A stretch of 64,000 bases of DNA, from contig VZSE01015518.1 in assembly GCA_013398275.1 (NCBI GenBank), forward strand, positions 62,001-126,000, in the 5' to 3' direction. Below, piece after piece: positions 1 to 13,793 of the stretch. Within the stretch, counting starts at the first letter, position 1. The number at the start of each line of letters is the position of its first letter. The notes below the pieces were generated by a model. It was not told where the DNA came from, searched no databases, and saw nothing but the letters and a program-made list of their open reading frames with translations. The position numbers and the translations under genes are program-made. The stretch comes from Promerops cafer. Lineage: Eukaryota > Chordata > Aves > Passeriformes > Nectariniidae.

Positions 1-1900
1 TCTGAAGCAATAAGCTCCCTCAAGAGCTCTGTTGGTGTTCAAAATAGCATCTCTGCTTTCCACTGTTTCTGAGCAAATTCCAAATTCAATATTTTTTGTG
101 TGTCCCTGTAATGAGTGAATCCCTCCAGGCCGAGCATGTCCACTGTATTGATAACTGAGACAACAAATGTGCATTTACTTTTTTCTACCTGAAATTATGG
201 TTAATGAAAACATCTTATGGCGAAGTATGAATAAAGAAAAATAAAAGCTAGATTAAATAAACTAGAAGATGCAAAGGAGGAATCCAGTTCTATGATTTTA
301 TGAACACATCTCACCTACAGAAAACAAAAAAAAAATAGGGATTTCTTCCACCACAAAACCTGAGGTAGTAACACTCTTGAAATAAAGGGCAGGAATTTCA
401 CAGAAACAGCAAACGTCCCCAAACCATGGGTGCAAAAACAGTTTTGCAATAAACTGAATAAACTGTCCCTGTTTCATTGAGGAAACATCATTTAAGCAAG
501 AATATTGAATTGTCTACAAGACCTTGAAGCTGTCACAAAATTCTTAATAGAGATGAAAATGAGAAGCAAGAAAATGGTTGAAATTAATTAAAAATCATTT
601 AAGTCCTGCATTTTCCTGTATCATTGTGCAGTTTAGGAAGCCCAAGAGATTCTTTCTGGGAACCTCATTCCCCCTCTGAACAGGGATTTTGTCCATTCTC
701 TCCTTAGTGTGAAAATAAACTCCTTTATTGTAGTAGAATCACAAATTTTGGGGAGCAGCTGGCTCTAAAGAGGTTGAAACTATGCTCTTTTTTTCTCTTA
801 AAATATTAAATTTCAGTGATACATAAAACATAATTAACTGATCTAAGGGGATCACCACATTAAAGGCCGAGACATAAAACTAAACCCATTACAAAAGCTG
901 CTCTGTTTTCTTATACATAAAAAATCATGCAAATTAAACTTTCTATAGCTGTTTGTTTTCAACACATAAAGCACAGCTGATAAAGAATATTCATTAAGGG
1001 ACTAGAAATACAGATTTGTGTTATTGCTGACGAGGTCCTCTGACAAGCAATTTCAGGGGAAAGAAGAATTGATATTTTAATATATTACTAGATTATATAA
1101 ACGCTCACAAATCTGTATCCAGTTTGATAATGGCAACAGCTCAACATTTTGCCTCCTCTTATGGATGTCTGTGTGTAATTAAATTTTCACTTGTTCAGTG
1201 TTTTTGTTTTCTTGGATTTTCTAAACAATTATAGGACTAAATTTATAATATTATGGTATTTTGGGCATTATAGAGAGTGATGCAAAACCAGAACAAGGAA
1301 TCATGGATTCAGCAGGAGAAAAAAAGATGTCAACATGGGAAAGTAGAAACCTGAACAAGGAGACTTTGTAGATGTTTATTCATAAAATAATGAATAAACT
1401 TGAAATTAAAGAACATGTCTTTGTTCAAGACCTTTTGCATTCACATATTTACACCCTCTGATTTAATATTTTTTCCCGTTAAACCCAGAATTTTATATTG
1501 TGGCAGCTTGTCAGTTATTAAGCAGGGAATGTGTTTTATAGCCAAGGAGATTTGTGCTCGGGGTGAGTTTTATCTGAGTTTGTTGTAAGAGGAAGCAAAA
1601 TGCTGAGCTGTTGTGGTTATCAAACTTGACACAGAGTTGTTGTAAAGGAACTTCTGTGTGAGGAGTTTTTGTCAGCTTTAGCTGCTCTTTGCTGGTGAAA
1701 AGGCACAAATTCCTACATGGAAGCAACCTCCTGCTCTGCTTCCTCTGCCAACATTTATTTTTGTGACAGAAGATCTCACTCCACGCTCAAAGACCTTTTC
1801 CCTCCGTGGCTGGGAGCCTTTAGAGCAGAGCTGAGAAGCTTTTCAAAGCCTTGGTTCCCAATTCATACCAACATCTACAGAGCAGAAATATCACTGGAGA

Positions 1901-1985
1901 AATTCAGAGCCACGGGGAAAACTGGGCTGGAGGGGATTTCTGGAGATGATCTGGTCCAGCTCTCCCTGCTCAGCTGGGTTGAAGT
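1901..1985 (-). repeat. Old CR1 LINE 3' fragment
   Basis: The stretch reads like the antisense of the CR1 3' end: a sequence near ggctggaggggatttctgg is followed by agatgatctggtccagct and a ccctgctcagctgggtt end. This parallels the usual ggttggaagggacc ... gatcatctagtccaac pattern. The copy is diverged, so the limits are approximate. Confidence 0.5.
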
Positions 1986-4049
1986 GGAGACAAGAGCAGG
2001 AAAACAGTTAAAAAACACAGAGCACGTGCCTGGTTGCTGCTGTCAGGGAAATGCAGGCCCTGTGTCTGCTCCAAGCCCTGGGCATGATGTTGGGGCATTA
2101 ACATCCCTGATGAGCCCAACACCAAACTCGCTCAACCAGGCTAAAGGAATTCTTAAGGCTTCTCTCATTTGGTTTTCTTACAGCCTTCCTTTTCTTCTCT
2201 CTCTCTCCAACAATGCCACTCCTCACTTTTCCTGGTGTGATCCCTGGTGTTTCTAGTTTTTTTTTTTTGGGAAACTCCGTGCTGCTGGAATAGGGAGTGT
2301 GCAATAATTGCAATTTTTATCTCATGCAGATGTTTGGATTGGCAGTTCAGAAATAAAGGTAAAAGCTTGAGTCTTACAGGTTTCTTGTAAAACCACAGGC
2401 AAGTATCATAGATACATCACATGCTCATTTTTCAGAATTTGAAGATGTTCAGTTTGATTATCCATATTGTTAATTTCATGGAGTTCACTCCTGACACTTC
2501 CTACCTTCACTTCCAGTATTCACAGATTCCACATTTTCATTCTCTTAAATTCCACTTTGCCTTTCTTTCTCAATCCTTTTTTAACTTAACAGTGTCTTTA
2601 TATGTGGGAAAATATTCTACTCCTGTATAGCTGATCTTTTACTACTTTTGTTGAACAGATTTTTGAGAATGGCTTTTTCTGCAGAGGCTTTCAACAATGA
2701 GGAACATCATCAGTTTAAGCCAAATTTTGCAGCCTCCTTTACAGTCCTGTTGAGCATTTCTACATGAATAAATCTGACTCATTTTGCCTGTTGAAAACAG
2801 TTTCCTGCTGTATTTTTGTAGAGCCAGAGAGGAAAAAGAGCAGGTGACAGATTATGCTGGGTTTTAGCTGTTAAATTTGCTGAACACTGAGCTGCAGGAC
2901 ACTGTCACTTCTGTGAGGATGGGCAGAAATCTAGGAAATGTTACTTTTTTTTTAAGGAAGAATTCTAGAGTGTTTTCCCCATTGAATGAATTTTCTTTTG
3001 AGGCAAAGATCTTTTCCATACAGGCATTTTATGCTGTGTGCTGAAATGATATATACCCACAAACAGTAAATTTCCATAGATTTAAATAAGTGGTATTATT
3101 GCTCAACACCTCACAAGACTGTGTGCAGACTATCCAAAAAAAATTACTTTGCATGAGTGGCTAACCTTGGATAGGTTGGTCCTGGTTTATAATTTTTCAG
3201 TCCTTTGAAAGGTTCTTATAAAAGATGTTGGGCAATAATATTTGCTGCATGTTCCCAAAACAGAACCCAGGTGTCACAAAGCTGACCCCAAATCCATAGG
3301 GTAGAACAGGTGCTCTCCAGACACTCTGCATTTCAAAGAAAAAAAAAAAAAAAAGAACCCATCCCAAACCTATTCCTGGGTGGAAAAGTAGGGCAAACAT
3401 TAATTACTGACCTTAAAGCACAGTGGAAAACTAACGGGGCATTGCCAAGTCAGAGGATGAGAAATTCTGGAATATTAATGATGTTTGCCTGTGATCTCAC
3501 CCGTGCAGGATTACCTGTGTTCTCACCCCCCAGAGGACAGGGCTGAGGCTTTTTGAGGTCTCCAGGTTCAGTGGCCCCAATTAATTTCGTTCTGGTGAAT
3601 TTTAGAGAATCAGCTGAAATTCCTGCAGAGCTGCAGGTCTGAGAATGGGCTGGGTACGAGTGGATTCACAAGACTGAAAGGAGCTAAATCACTGCCTGTC
3701 ATCAAAGTAGAAAGGGTGAGGGAATTACAGGTGGCAGATTTAACTTTACCAGAAAAGGACAAAATTTTAAACCCACTGAACTAAGGGGAAAAAAAAAAAA
3801 AGGCAAAAGTAGAAGCTATTATGAATTTGCTAAGGAGGAATTGTCCTGGCAGTGTAGTTTCCCTGGCTATTGGCCTTGCAAGGACAGAAAAATACAGATT
3901 ATACAGGGGGATATTAGTGAGGCTGCTCTGCTTTTGCCTGTGATGTTCTCATAAGCGAGGTAAGGAAATTTATCTGAGATAAAATTCCAGCAGAGGGGAG
4001 GTAAAGCTGGGTGGAACAGAGCATTAGGAGGAGTTAGAGGCTGGCTGCT

Positions 4050-4640
4050 GTCAGAATGAAAGGGTATTTGGAGTGGATTCCTTCAAGAGCCTGCCACTAT
4101 TTGGTATTTTCACTAATGAGTGATAGGCTGAGAGGAGCTCTCATCAAATTTGGAGACAACTGGAGATGGAAGGCTTTGCCTATCTGGGTGGAAGGCTGGA
4201 TTAGTATTCAAAAGGAGCCAGGAAAAAGTCTGAAGACAGTAAAACACAGTTCAGTGATAACTGAGCTCAGCATGCAGGCAGGGATAAGAAACCCTGCAGA
4301 CAGTGAGTGAGGAGAAAGCAGGGAAATTTTGCAGGGAAAGATCTCAGGGTTTTAAAGCTGAGCTGAGCCTAAATCAGCCAGATTTATCAGACAGGCTGGC
4401 AGGGGTGAGGTGCTGGCAGAAATGAGTTCTGTGAGACCTGGGAAGGGAAATCCTCTTGGTCAAGTGTCAGCTGAAGGTTTTCTGGTCAGTGCATTCCAAA
4501 AGGTTGCCCTCCAGTCTGAAGTCCACAGGAGAGGAGGGAGAATGGTCAGAGCCCTCGGAATTCTGGCTCACGGGGAAAGACTTACAGAATTAAGGCTGGT
4601 TGGTCTGGAGGAGAATTTATACTGCAGGACCTTCCAGCTC
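4050..4640 (+). repeat. Decayed CR1 LINE body with reverse transcriptase remnant
   Basis: An open stretch at 4056-4310 includes IKFGDNWRW followed by VEGWISIQKEPGKS. It lines up with the CR1 reverse-transcriptase segment that normally reads IKFADDTKLGG ... LEGWAAIQKDLDRLEK. About 300 bp further on, acttacagaattaaggctgg then tggtctggaggagaa resembles the usual aggctgagggagctggg ... agcctggagaagag of the 3' part. Both are on the plus strand and degenerate, so this is an old insertion with approximate limits. Confidence 0.5.
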
Positions 4641-5451
4641 TTTTTCCCCCCCCCCTCTCCTACTTGCTCTTCTTTGCAGCAGCTCGGGAGGACAGTGCCT
4701 CGCTGTTTAATTATTCCAGCTGGGAAAATAGTAAATTATTTCCTTCTATGAATTACTTGCATTCCTGGGAGAACAGGTTCCTGTCTAATATTTCTGGCAT
4801 CCTACCATTTGCCCACAGAGGGGAATGTTGCAGGGACCTGTCCTGGCAGGTCTGTTGAACCAGCAGTTAAGAGTTTGCAGGGCAGGGATACCTACCCATT
4901 CCAGGAGTAAAGTACTGGATAGGTGTGGAAGTTGTAAGCTGACACTGGATGAGCTCCTTTGAGAGGCTCTAACAAACTGGTGAGGCAGCAGTACAGAGGG
5001 AAACAAATTGGGTTAAAATGACAGCATGTTTAGCTTCATTACATGACTCTGATGGAACCTCACCCTCGATGCTTCATTCATTTCTGAGCACTTCACCAAC
5101 AGAAAGATAATAATGCTCTGGATTGCAGTAGCCCTGTCTCATCCAAACGTCTTAAAATGATTTTACATATATTTACTGAGCCTCAAAAGGCACTGTTGAG
5201 ATTTGTAAAGGCTGCACAGGAATCACTTTGCTAACCACATGTTTAGCAGCTCCCTCCAGTCCTCAGCAAACATTCAGCAGGGCCCAGGAATGCAGGTTTC
5301 ATTTGAAAATGTAGGGAATTTAGGTAAAAGACATAGAATGACCTCGTGTTATTATTTTGTTCATAGAACGCAGAAAGAGGAACTAAACCAGATAGCTCTA
5401 AGCCCTTGCATCCTGAATAAAATAAAGAATAATATATTCTATCACAGTTGT

Positions 5452-5553
5452 TTGGAGCAACCTGGTCTAGTGGAAGGTGTCCCTGCCCATGGAACAAGGT
5501 GATCTTTAAGGTCACTTCCAATCCAAACCATCCTGTGATTTTATGGTTCTGTG
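5452..5553 (+). repeat. CR1 LINE 3' end
   Basis: This is a near-canonical CR1 tail on the plus strand: ttggagcaacctggtctag, then tggaaggtgtccctgcccat, aaggtcacttccaatccaaa, and an end close to the attctatg-type 3' terminus (gattttatggttctg). Confidence 0.9.
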
Positions 5554-6109
5554 TGGCTCTTTTAATTAGCTTTTTAAAGGAATATTAGTGGCACATATTC
5601 CCCTGGGAAGGGGGACTTTTTTTCTTCCCAAAAAGGTGTTTTTTCTTGCAAAAAGCCAGCACACCCAGAGCTCTGGGTCACAGCCAGGTCTCAGCTCCCT
5701 TGGCATGATGGAAACAGCCACTGCTGGTATCTCATGTGTGACCAGGAGACTTGGGTGCACAAGATGGGTGAAAAACCCCCCAAAATGGGCGATGTTATGT
5801 ACAGGACTTAATTGATTTTAAAGAAAACGACAGAAAAGCCAGGGGTGGGAGAGACAGTTGGGGAAGTAGCAGAGGATGTGCTAATGAGGGCACGGCTTGG
5901 ATTTACCTCTGAAACGTGGCAAAAGAGTTAATTATTGCCCTAACCTTAATAGAGGTGGCAAAGCGTCTTTGATCAACAGGACTGGCCAAGACTTTGCTTT
6001 TAGCTTCCCATATTCCAAGCAGCACCCCGTGGTGGGCAGCACAGCAGGACACTGGTCCCAGAGTGACCCAGGAGGGAGAGCAGCAGCTCGCAGCTCTGAC
6101 CCTGACCCA

Positions 6110-6200
6110 CAGACCCGTGGAATCGTTCTGGTGGGGAAGGACCTCAAGGCTCAAACCTTCCCCCAGAGCAGGTTGTGGTGATTTACTCAGGGCAAATCAC
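6110..6200 (-). repeat. Possible diverged CR1 3' fragment
   Basis: The segment gtggaatcgttctggtgggg followed by aaggacctcaaggctcaaac resembles the antisense CR1 3' end (atggtttgggttggaaagga, ccttaaagctc). It is short and diverged, so the call is tentative. Confidence 0.35.
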
Positions 6201-9063
6201 CTCACCCCCTCAGCCCTGCAGAGCTCTGACAGCTGCCACCCTGCTCCCAGCCACTGCCAGCACGGAGAATCCCTTGGGAAGACGCGGCCCTGGCCGGGCC
6301 CACGGAGGCAGGAGAGGAGGATGTGATTTGTAGCTCTCTCCTAATCTGCATTATCTCCACAATTAATCTCTTTGTCTTTGGAGCTAATGATTTTTGAGGT
6401 GCAGGAGAGCAGGGAGGTGTGTTTGACCCAAATCTCAGGGCTGTCTGAGGAGCCCAGGAAAGGGCAAGGCCACCACCAGCAGATCCTCTCTGCTGGGAAC
6501 CATCCCCATGTCCTGTGGCTCAGGGACACTGAGCCCCCAAGTTTCACCTGTGCCACATCCAAACCAAATTTTCCTCACTTTCCAAGGCAGCAGGAGCCAG
6601 GCTGGAGCGTTTTGCATGTGTAATTGTTTGGTTTGTAAGCAGCACAGAGCAGTGTCTGTAAAAATCCTTCATTAGACACTTCAGTGCTTTGAGTCCCTGC
6701 TTTTTAAAGGGTAAATACACGTAGTGGTTTTTAATTTTTTTAAAATTTTGTTTGGGTTTAATTGAAGTTTTATGCTTTTTTAAATGTCTTGCACGGACTA
6801 ATGCAGGGCTTCTGCCTCCCCACCTATCTGTGGTCACTTTAGGCTGTAACCAAAGGATCTGTTTGGTTCTAACATGAATCAATTATCAATATTTTTTGCA
6901 GGGGCTTGGAAATTTCTGTTTCAGATTTTTTTTGGAGGGTGTATCTCTGCCTCCCTGCTCTTTTACCAGCACATGAAATCAGGTTATGGGAGCAATCTCA
7001 TGACTGAAAGTAGTTCTGCATGACGCCACTTCTTGTGTGAAATATCTGGAACTTTGTGGCAAAAAATATTAGAATATTGTTGTTGTGCTTAATGTTTAGT
7101 TTCCTGAAATCCTAAAAAAATCACGTTTTCTTTTAATTTCTGTTTTACAACATAGATGCTCTGAAAGGACAGAGAATTGAAAGGACATTTTCTGATTTTT
7201 TAAATGTATTTTTCTCTTTATCCCCTGTACCTGAGCTGCAAACTACTGGCCTAAAAAAGGAAAGCCTGTTGTTAGCAGGGATGGATCTGAAGGATTTTGC
7301 TCCTTGTAGGTGAATCTCCCCTCTCTCTACACCTTCCTCTTTCTGGTCAGTAAAAACAAGTGTTTTGTGTGTTGCTGGCAGGTTCCTGTGCTGCACCTAC
7401 CACAGTGGCATTTTACAGATATTTCCATTTACTCCCCGGAGTGCTGCACTGACTCCTGTCCCTGGCACGTGGCTCCAGTAACACCCAGGAGCTCAGCAAC
7501 ATCACACCAGAACCTGAGCTCTTGTACAAGCCAGGACTTTCTCACCCTCTACTTCTACATTTGAAGCTCACATTATTTCATTTACATTAACCCTTCTTCT
7601 GCCAGTGCCCACGTCCCCTCACCAGGATAAACAATCTGCTTTAATTGTGTTATTTTCTTGGCTGCATGTATCATATCTGGCTGACAGAAAATGTCACAGC
7701 CCTTTGCTCCTTCAGAAATATACTTTATCTACCCAATGTTTTTTTTTTCCTTTATGCCCATAATTAGTTTTTAACAAAATAAACACATTTTCAGCCTACA
7801 CCTCACCCAGTTCAACATATCTCATATAGTATTCACATTAGAAATGTATGATCCCGATAAAGCAAACTGAAACATTTATAAAGTCTATTTAAAGTGTATT
7901 TATAAACATATATAAAGTCTAAGTCTCCAAGATTCAATCTGCTGTCCAGGAAGGCAGGAGGGTCAAGAGTTGAATGACAGATGGTTGTTATTTATAGGTT
8001 TAGATAATTATTGTGTTTGTAACACAAACAGTCCCTTTCTGGCTGGAAATCTAACAGTCTGAAACTAAAAAGTGAAAAGAAAGTGATATAAAGAAATAAG
8101 AATTCAGTTTCTACTTGCAGTGCTCAAATTCAGCCATTCCTGCACTTAACACATCCTGGCTTCTCTCTGAATCTGACTTCAGTCACCTTTCCATATGGGA
8201 ATAAATCTAAACAAAGTTTTCACCCTCTGCTACAAAACACACGAGGCAGAAGCAACAGATTTAAAACAGCAGTAAAAACAAGCTTGGTTTCAAAACACAG
8301 AACTTCCCAAGTTTTTGATTCACCACTGGAAAAGTTTGATACAGATCTTTCAAGAACTGGTGAGACATGAGGCTTCCCATGTTTTTTCAGAAATACTTTT
8401 CTTGGTTTGTTGTTTAATTCCCCCCGTTCGTTTTTTTCTTTCAGGTAATGAAAACACTTCCAGCTTTCTTTATAATTACGGAGCAGAAGGATTGGATCAA
8501 GCTGCACCCGAGACAAGAAAAGCTACTTTTTTTCCCTTTGGGAATCACCTCCAATCTTCCTTTCTCCCAGTAGCAATGGATCCATGAACTTACCTGGAGT
8601 TTCCTGGGCTCCTTCTCCCGCTCCCCCGCGCTGCTGGCTGGTAAACACCTACAGGAACGGGATGGAGGTGCTGACCTTCCCTTCCCTCAGCCTGGAGTTC
8701 TTCAAAGCCAGCCTCAGGGACTTCACATTAAATAGAGGAGCCAAGGCAGGAGAGCTCTGCTCCCCCTTCCGTTTGGCTTTCACGGCTGAGTTCTAAGAGG
8801 CTGCACGGAGCTGTCAGAGGTTTCCTCTTACCTTTCTACTGAAGCACGACGGCGTGGTGCTGCTCCAGGACAGGATTAGGTCATTCAAACCCAGCAGAGA
8901 GAGTGGAGGCTCAGCGGTACAGAGGCTCCAAAGGCTGGAGAGATCTGATCTTACATCAGGTGAGAGAAGGCAGCTGGCTGGGCAAGCCAATAATTATGAT
9001 ATCAGCTCTTGCTCGCCTCAGGCAGTCCTGCATTTAATAAGAATACAAATATGACTAAGCTGC

Positions 9064-9080
9064 ATTTTTTTTTTTTTTTC
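9064..9080. repeat. Poly-T tract
   Basis: A run of 17 T residues after gctgca. It may be a retroposon tail on the minus strand, but no SINE or LINE body is recognisable next to it. Confidence 0.8.
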
Positions 9081-9649
9081 CTTGTTCTCTTGGTAATTCA
9101 GAGAAGTTGGGCAGGTATTGAGCTCTAACTGTCTGGAGAGAGAGCTCTCCCTCTCCACCTCTCTGTTTTGCTTTTGATTTAAAACACCCATCTGTTACCG
9201 TGTTTTGCAAACCTATTATCCACCTGTGGTTATTAAAAACACTCTTTCCTGGCATGGAGCTTGCCAGAGGATCCCAGAGCCTCCAGCTCCCAGAAATAGG
9301 TGCCTTTCTTGCATTTGCTCAGCCTGAACTCTCAGCATGGAAAGGAGCCGTGGCTCCACGTTGGAATGTCAAAACATCTTGCACTGTTTAAGGCATCAGA
9401 GGAACACTCCAAAAGCAGCGCACTCAGGATTTTATTCCTTCCCAAAACCAGAGTGCCTTACACAGTCATAAAACCAGGACTAAATCAGAGGAATAGGTTA
9501 GTGTGGGCCTGATTTTGTGCGTGTATTCATGTGGAGAGGTCTTTTTTGTGTGCAGGTCCGTAGAGAGGAACAGGAATTGAAATGTGCAGTTGCAGGAACG
9601 TGTGTTCCTGCTGCCCTTACCTGGCTTTGTGCACACTCTCCAATCCCCT

Positions 9650-9775
9650 GATCACACCTACTGTAATAATACTCACCTACCTCATAGGGTGTTGTGGGGA
9701 TTAATTAATGTTTGTAAAGTGCTTTGAAGATGAAAAGCCCTGAATGAGTGCTAAATATAATTATCATCATTCCAC
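9650..9775 (+). repeat. MIR/L3-like ancient SINE 3' half
   Basis: The segment acctacctcatagggtgttg, then tggggattaattaatgtttg, taaagtgctttgaagatgaa and an end in aatataattatcatcatt matches the well-known 3' half of MIR/MIR3 and L3-type elements (cctcatagggttgttgtgagg ... tgtaaagcgctttga ... tattattatt). This family is very old in amniotes, so a copy this readable is either fortuitous or has been under selection. Confidence 0.6.
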
Positions 9776-10859
9776 AAAACAGTAGAAACATCTCTATGGC
9801 CCCCAGGTCATTGTATAGGTACACCCATGTTTATCTCCCACAATTATGGTCAGATACTGAACAAGGTATTGAAACTTTGATAAAAATTCCCTCTCTGCTC
9901 TGGAGGATGTATTTAAATTCACGTTAAGTTCATGCTATTCGTGAGGTGTTTTTCTGTGATACCTGTTGGAGAATATTTTCCCCTGATTTGTGAGGGAAAA
10001 GCTCTGCCAGGGCCTCCACACGCCACAAAAACAGGTGGAGGAAAATCCATGTTTTCACCTGTGATGAGTTATTTCCTCTCACGAGTTTGCCAGTTTGATT
10101 TTATTAAATCTGTCAGAGACTTCTGATACTAGAAATGAAGGCTTTGTCAATTTATCTGCTGGATCTCCTCGTAATGTGGAGTGTTGGTGGGTATGCTCTT
10201 TCCTGTCTGGAAGATCCCAAAGATAGTGCTGGGTAATGACTTGTCTTCTCCAAGGACTTTCACGTTTGATGTTCCTCAGAGCTGCGTGTCCAAAGCTGGC
10301 AGGGAAGGTCCTGAGATGGCTGGGATGACACTCCACATCCTCACTTCATTATTCCCAAATCCTGCACCGCCTTTAATCTCCAGTTCTCGCTGCGATGGCT
10401 GGGACAGACAAATCTGAGATGGTTTTTGAGCCGTGACAGCCCAGGAGCAAAGCCAGCCCCCGGCCTGGGTGTCCCCCCAGGCTCCTGGGATGCAGCTCTG
10501 CAGCCAGGGAGCTGCTGCTCCCTGAGCTGCCTGTTTTGCCATCACCCTGGTGGGTGTGCTCGCTCGAGCTGCAGTCACAGGTCGATTGCAGTGCAGAGAT
10601 AAGAGCCTGAATGAAAGTGAACCACTGACTGGAGAGCATTATCTCTTCTTTCCCGGGATGAGTACCAGGAGGAAATACCTAGAGGAAAGCAGGGTGCCAG
10701 AATTCGCTGCAGATTTTCCTGTCTCTTACCAACGTGGGTCACAGCCTTGGATCAGCACCCACTTTTGTGGGTATGAGGAGCACAGCCCACCCACCAGCAC
10801 TCTCCTTTTGAGTGGCAAAACAGTTTTGTAGAACTTAAAGCCTGTAATTTCTTTTGTTT

Positions 10860-11070
10860 GAAGCAGTTTTTTCTTCCCGAGATGGAGTCAAACAGCAGGA
10901 GAGGTTAAGATGTTTGCATCAGAACAACCTTGGTTTTGTCAGATCCAGACTAGACTACTGTAATGTGATTAACTTTCTATCTCTCCCTGGTCTGGGCTCT
11001 TATGGAAAGACTGAGCTGTTGATTTGCTGTACTGGCAGCTATGCTAAACTGTTAAATTCTGGTCCCTAAT
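10860..11070 (+). repeat. L2/CR1-like ancient LINE remnant
   Basis: One frame reads GFVRSRLDYCNVINFLSLPG and continues with a LLICCTGSYAKLL-type segment. The SRLDYCN block followed by a LPG segment is characteristic of the C-terminal part of L2/CR1-clade reverse transcriptases (usual form SRLDYCNSLL.GLP). Flanking sequence is too decayed to classify, and the boundaries are approximate. Confidence 0.45.
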
Positions 11071-12044
11071 CTGATATTTGATTTTAGGGGAGGGGAGAAA
11101 TTAAAATTGCAGCCGCCAAAGTTGTAAATATTCAAAATGCGAGTCAGTGGAACCAATTCAGTGCTGTCTGACTGTGTCTTCAGTCTGAAGAAACAATGTC
11201 AGGTGGAAATAGTTCCTATCTACTTCCACCAGGGCTCCTTGTTTTCCACAGTTTGATCCTTGTCCCAGAAGTTTTCCCTGGACTGGTGCTTTCTGCTTTC
11301 CAAAGGAAGCAGAGAAGCTGAGCTCAAAGCTGAGCATGACACCTTGAGTGCAATTCAGAATGTTTGATCGATTTTAACATTAAATATTCTTCGATTCCTT
11401 GACACAGAAAAGCACTGCTGACCTCATTATAAACCCCTCCTGCTATTTATAATTGGCAAGAACAGTCTTGTTGATCTGGAAATTTGTCAACCAGTAGTTC
11501 TCCCTATGAACTTCACTTTTTGCCCAGCCAAAGCATAAACTAATCCCTTTGATTAAATATTCCTGCCTAATTTAGCAGTGGGATAATTGCTTATTTTTAA
11601 TACATTGTTTATATTTTATTATGCAGTGATGGCAGCAGTATTTGTTATCATAAATAGCTTTGTAGGCTTACAATTTTTGTATCCTAACATTTGGATGATA
11701 AGCTTACAAAATGACTTAAGACGTAATCTAACCAGCTATTCTGCCACCATTAAATAGGAAAAGTGGCCCAGCATCTCTCCCTTGGGATCACCTGAGGGAA
11801 GACACACCTGGGTGTAACTTTAACCGTCTGCTGGGCTGCCTTTAAATAGTAGTCAGGGCTTGCTTTTTATCTTCTGAGATATCCCTAGGGAATACACACC
11901 TTGGTTTAACCTACATACACTTCAGTCCACTTCTGTCCCTCAGAAGTAATCACAAGTGCATTTATCTGGCAGTTTGATGTGTCGAGAAAAACACACTGGT
12001 GAAACCGAGCTTAGCAACGTCAGCATTCCAAATATTGCACCAAA

Positions 12045-12165
12045 TCAGAGAATGGCTTGGCCTGCAAGGGGCCTTAAAGACCATCTTGTTCCACCCCCTG
12101 CCATGAGCAGGGACACCTTCCACTAGACCAGGTTGTTCCACCCTGGACTTGAGCAATTCCAAGGA
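12045..12165 (-). repeat. CR1 LINE 3' fragment
   Basis: Antisense CR1: agagaatggcttggcctgca, then ggggccttaaagaccatctt, gttccaccccctgccatgag, and cagggacaccttccactaga with an accaggttgttcca end. Confidence 0.85.
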
Positions 12166-12690
12166 TTTAAGAGAGCGTAATTCTCATTCCCCTCTTTTTT
12201 TGGCAAAATTTATCTTTTGCCCTGTAATTGTTATAGAGGAGCTGTGAGCAGGAAGAGTGAAGGATGAAATTGGCCAGGGAGGTCTGAATTACAGCCTCCA
12301 AATCTGGCACACCCAGAAGATGCTCTTCTGTTGGCATTTGCAGAACTTTCAGCTTGCTAATTGTTCAATCTCAAATTAAAATATAAAGAGCCATCATTAC
12401 ACACGAAATATCCTTTCCTGACCAGTGGCTTAGTGCTGCCCATAAAGCACAGCATGGGGAGCAGCGTGGCAGCCACTGTGAGGTGTTATTTTGTTATTTT
12501 GGAGACCAGGGTGAGCTCGAGATGGTGTTAGACTTGACTCTGTGCCTTTCTGCTCTAGGTGAAATTCGGGGAGGTGATCTAGACACGTGTTACAGTCATT
12601 GTGGCACCAGCACTGGGCTCTGCTGTGCCTTTTTGACAAGACTGCTCTTAGCGTGCAGCTTTCAATGCAGGAGGGAGATAATTAATTAAA

Positions 12691-12708
12691 GAGAGAGAGA
12701 GAGAGATT
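12691..12708. repeat. (GA)n microsatellite
   Basis: A short perfect GA dinucleotide run between aattaattaaa and ttgggctaat. Confidence 0.8.
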
Positions 12709-13793
12709 GGGCTAATAATTGGGAGTAATAATCTCTGATTGCCCTCACAGTTTTATTCTGTCTCGTGCTTATTTACTTGGTCCTGCTATATTCAGCAGCA
12801 GGACCTTGCATTGTTCCAGGGTAGCTGGAGCTGGATCCTTCTCCTGTCCTCAGGAAGGAATTCCCCTTCCTCCTCGGAGCTGATCACGGCAGAAATACAA
12901 AATTTCAGACCTCAGAACCAGGCTGGAATGCCCTGTAACAGATCACAAACCTTCTTCTCTCCTCACAGAACACAACTAGTGAAGAGTTGGCAGCATTCTG
13001 TCAGCTTTCCCTTTTTTGTTGACACTGCACTTCAGAAAAAAGCCTTCTGTGATTTTTTTTTTCCCCCTTTTTATTTTTTTTTGTTACGAGGTGAACAGAA
13101 AGGGAGCAGGCTTTCCTAGCCTGCAGCTGCTGGATAAGTGGTAGCTTGGCAGGCTGTCTTTGTTTGTTTGGTCTTATGGCTTCTGCATTTTTGGCTGCCA
13201 GGCTGTTTCCAACATCACAGAGCGGTGCAGAGCGAGGCTGTCGGGGGAGTTTTGGTGACATGACAAGAAAAGGAGGGAGCCTACCTTCCACCAGCTCCCA
13301 GAGCATGGGAATTGGATGAGAGTCAAAGGCAGGGGTGCAGAAGAATGTGGCCAACAAGTCAAGGATGGAATCCCAGCAGGGCTGCTGATGTTGGAGAGGT
13401 TGCTCCTCTGTCTCCTCACCTCCAACTCCTCTACCTGAGCAGGACTTTCTGAAGGTCAGACCACAGGGGATTCACAGGAGAATGCTGCTGCATCCTGGTT
13501 TTAAGGCCCTGAGGGGCTGTGGGAGTTTCAAGAACATGTGGATCTCCAAGGGAAGCCTTTGAACCCCAGGAGTCTTCCCAACCCAATCCTGTCACACTCC
13601 TGACTCTCAGTGTCGTGCAGGTTTGGCCACTTAGTGCTCAGGCATGAGCAGGGAAATGATCACTCATCCATGACTTCATTCTGTTGTTTCTAGGGCTTGC
13701 TGCCTGCTCTTTTTATTTTCCATTTATTTTAGGCTGAGTGGTGATTTCAGAGGTGTTGAATAACCCACATCTTCCCCCAGTAATGTCCAACTT

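Noticed and set aside
1717..2256. A 179-codon plus-strand frame in the left desert
   Set aside because: It runs through a diverged CR1 fragment, has no recognisable domain, and lacks splice or promoter context.
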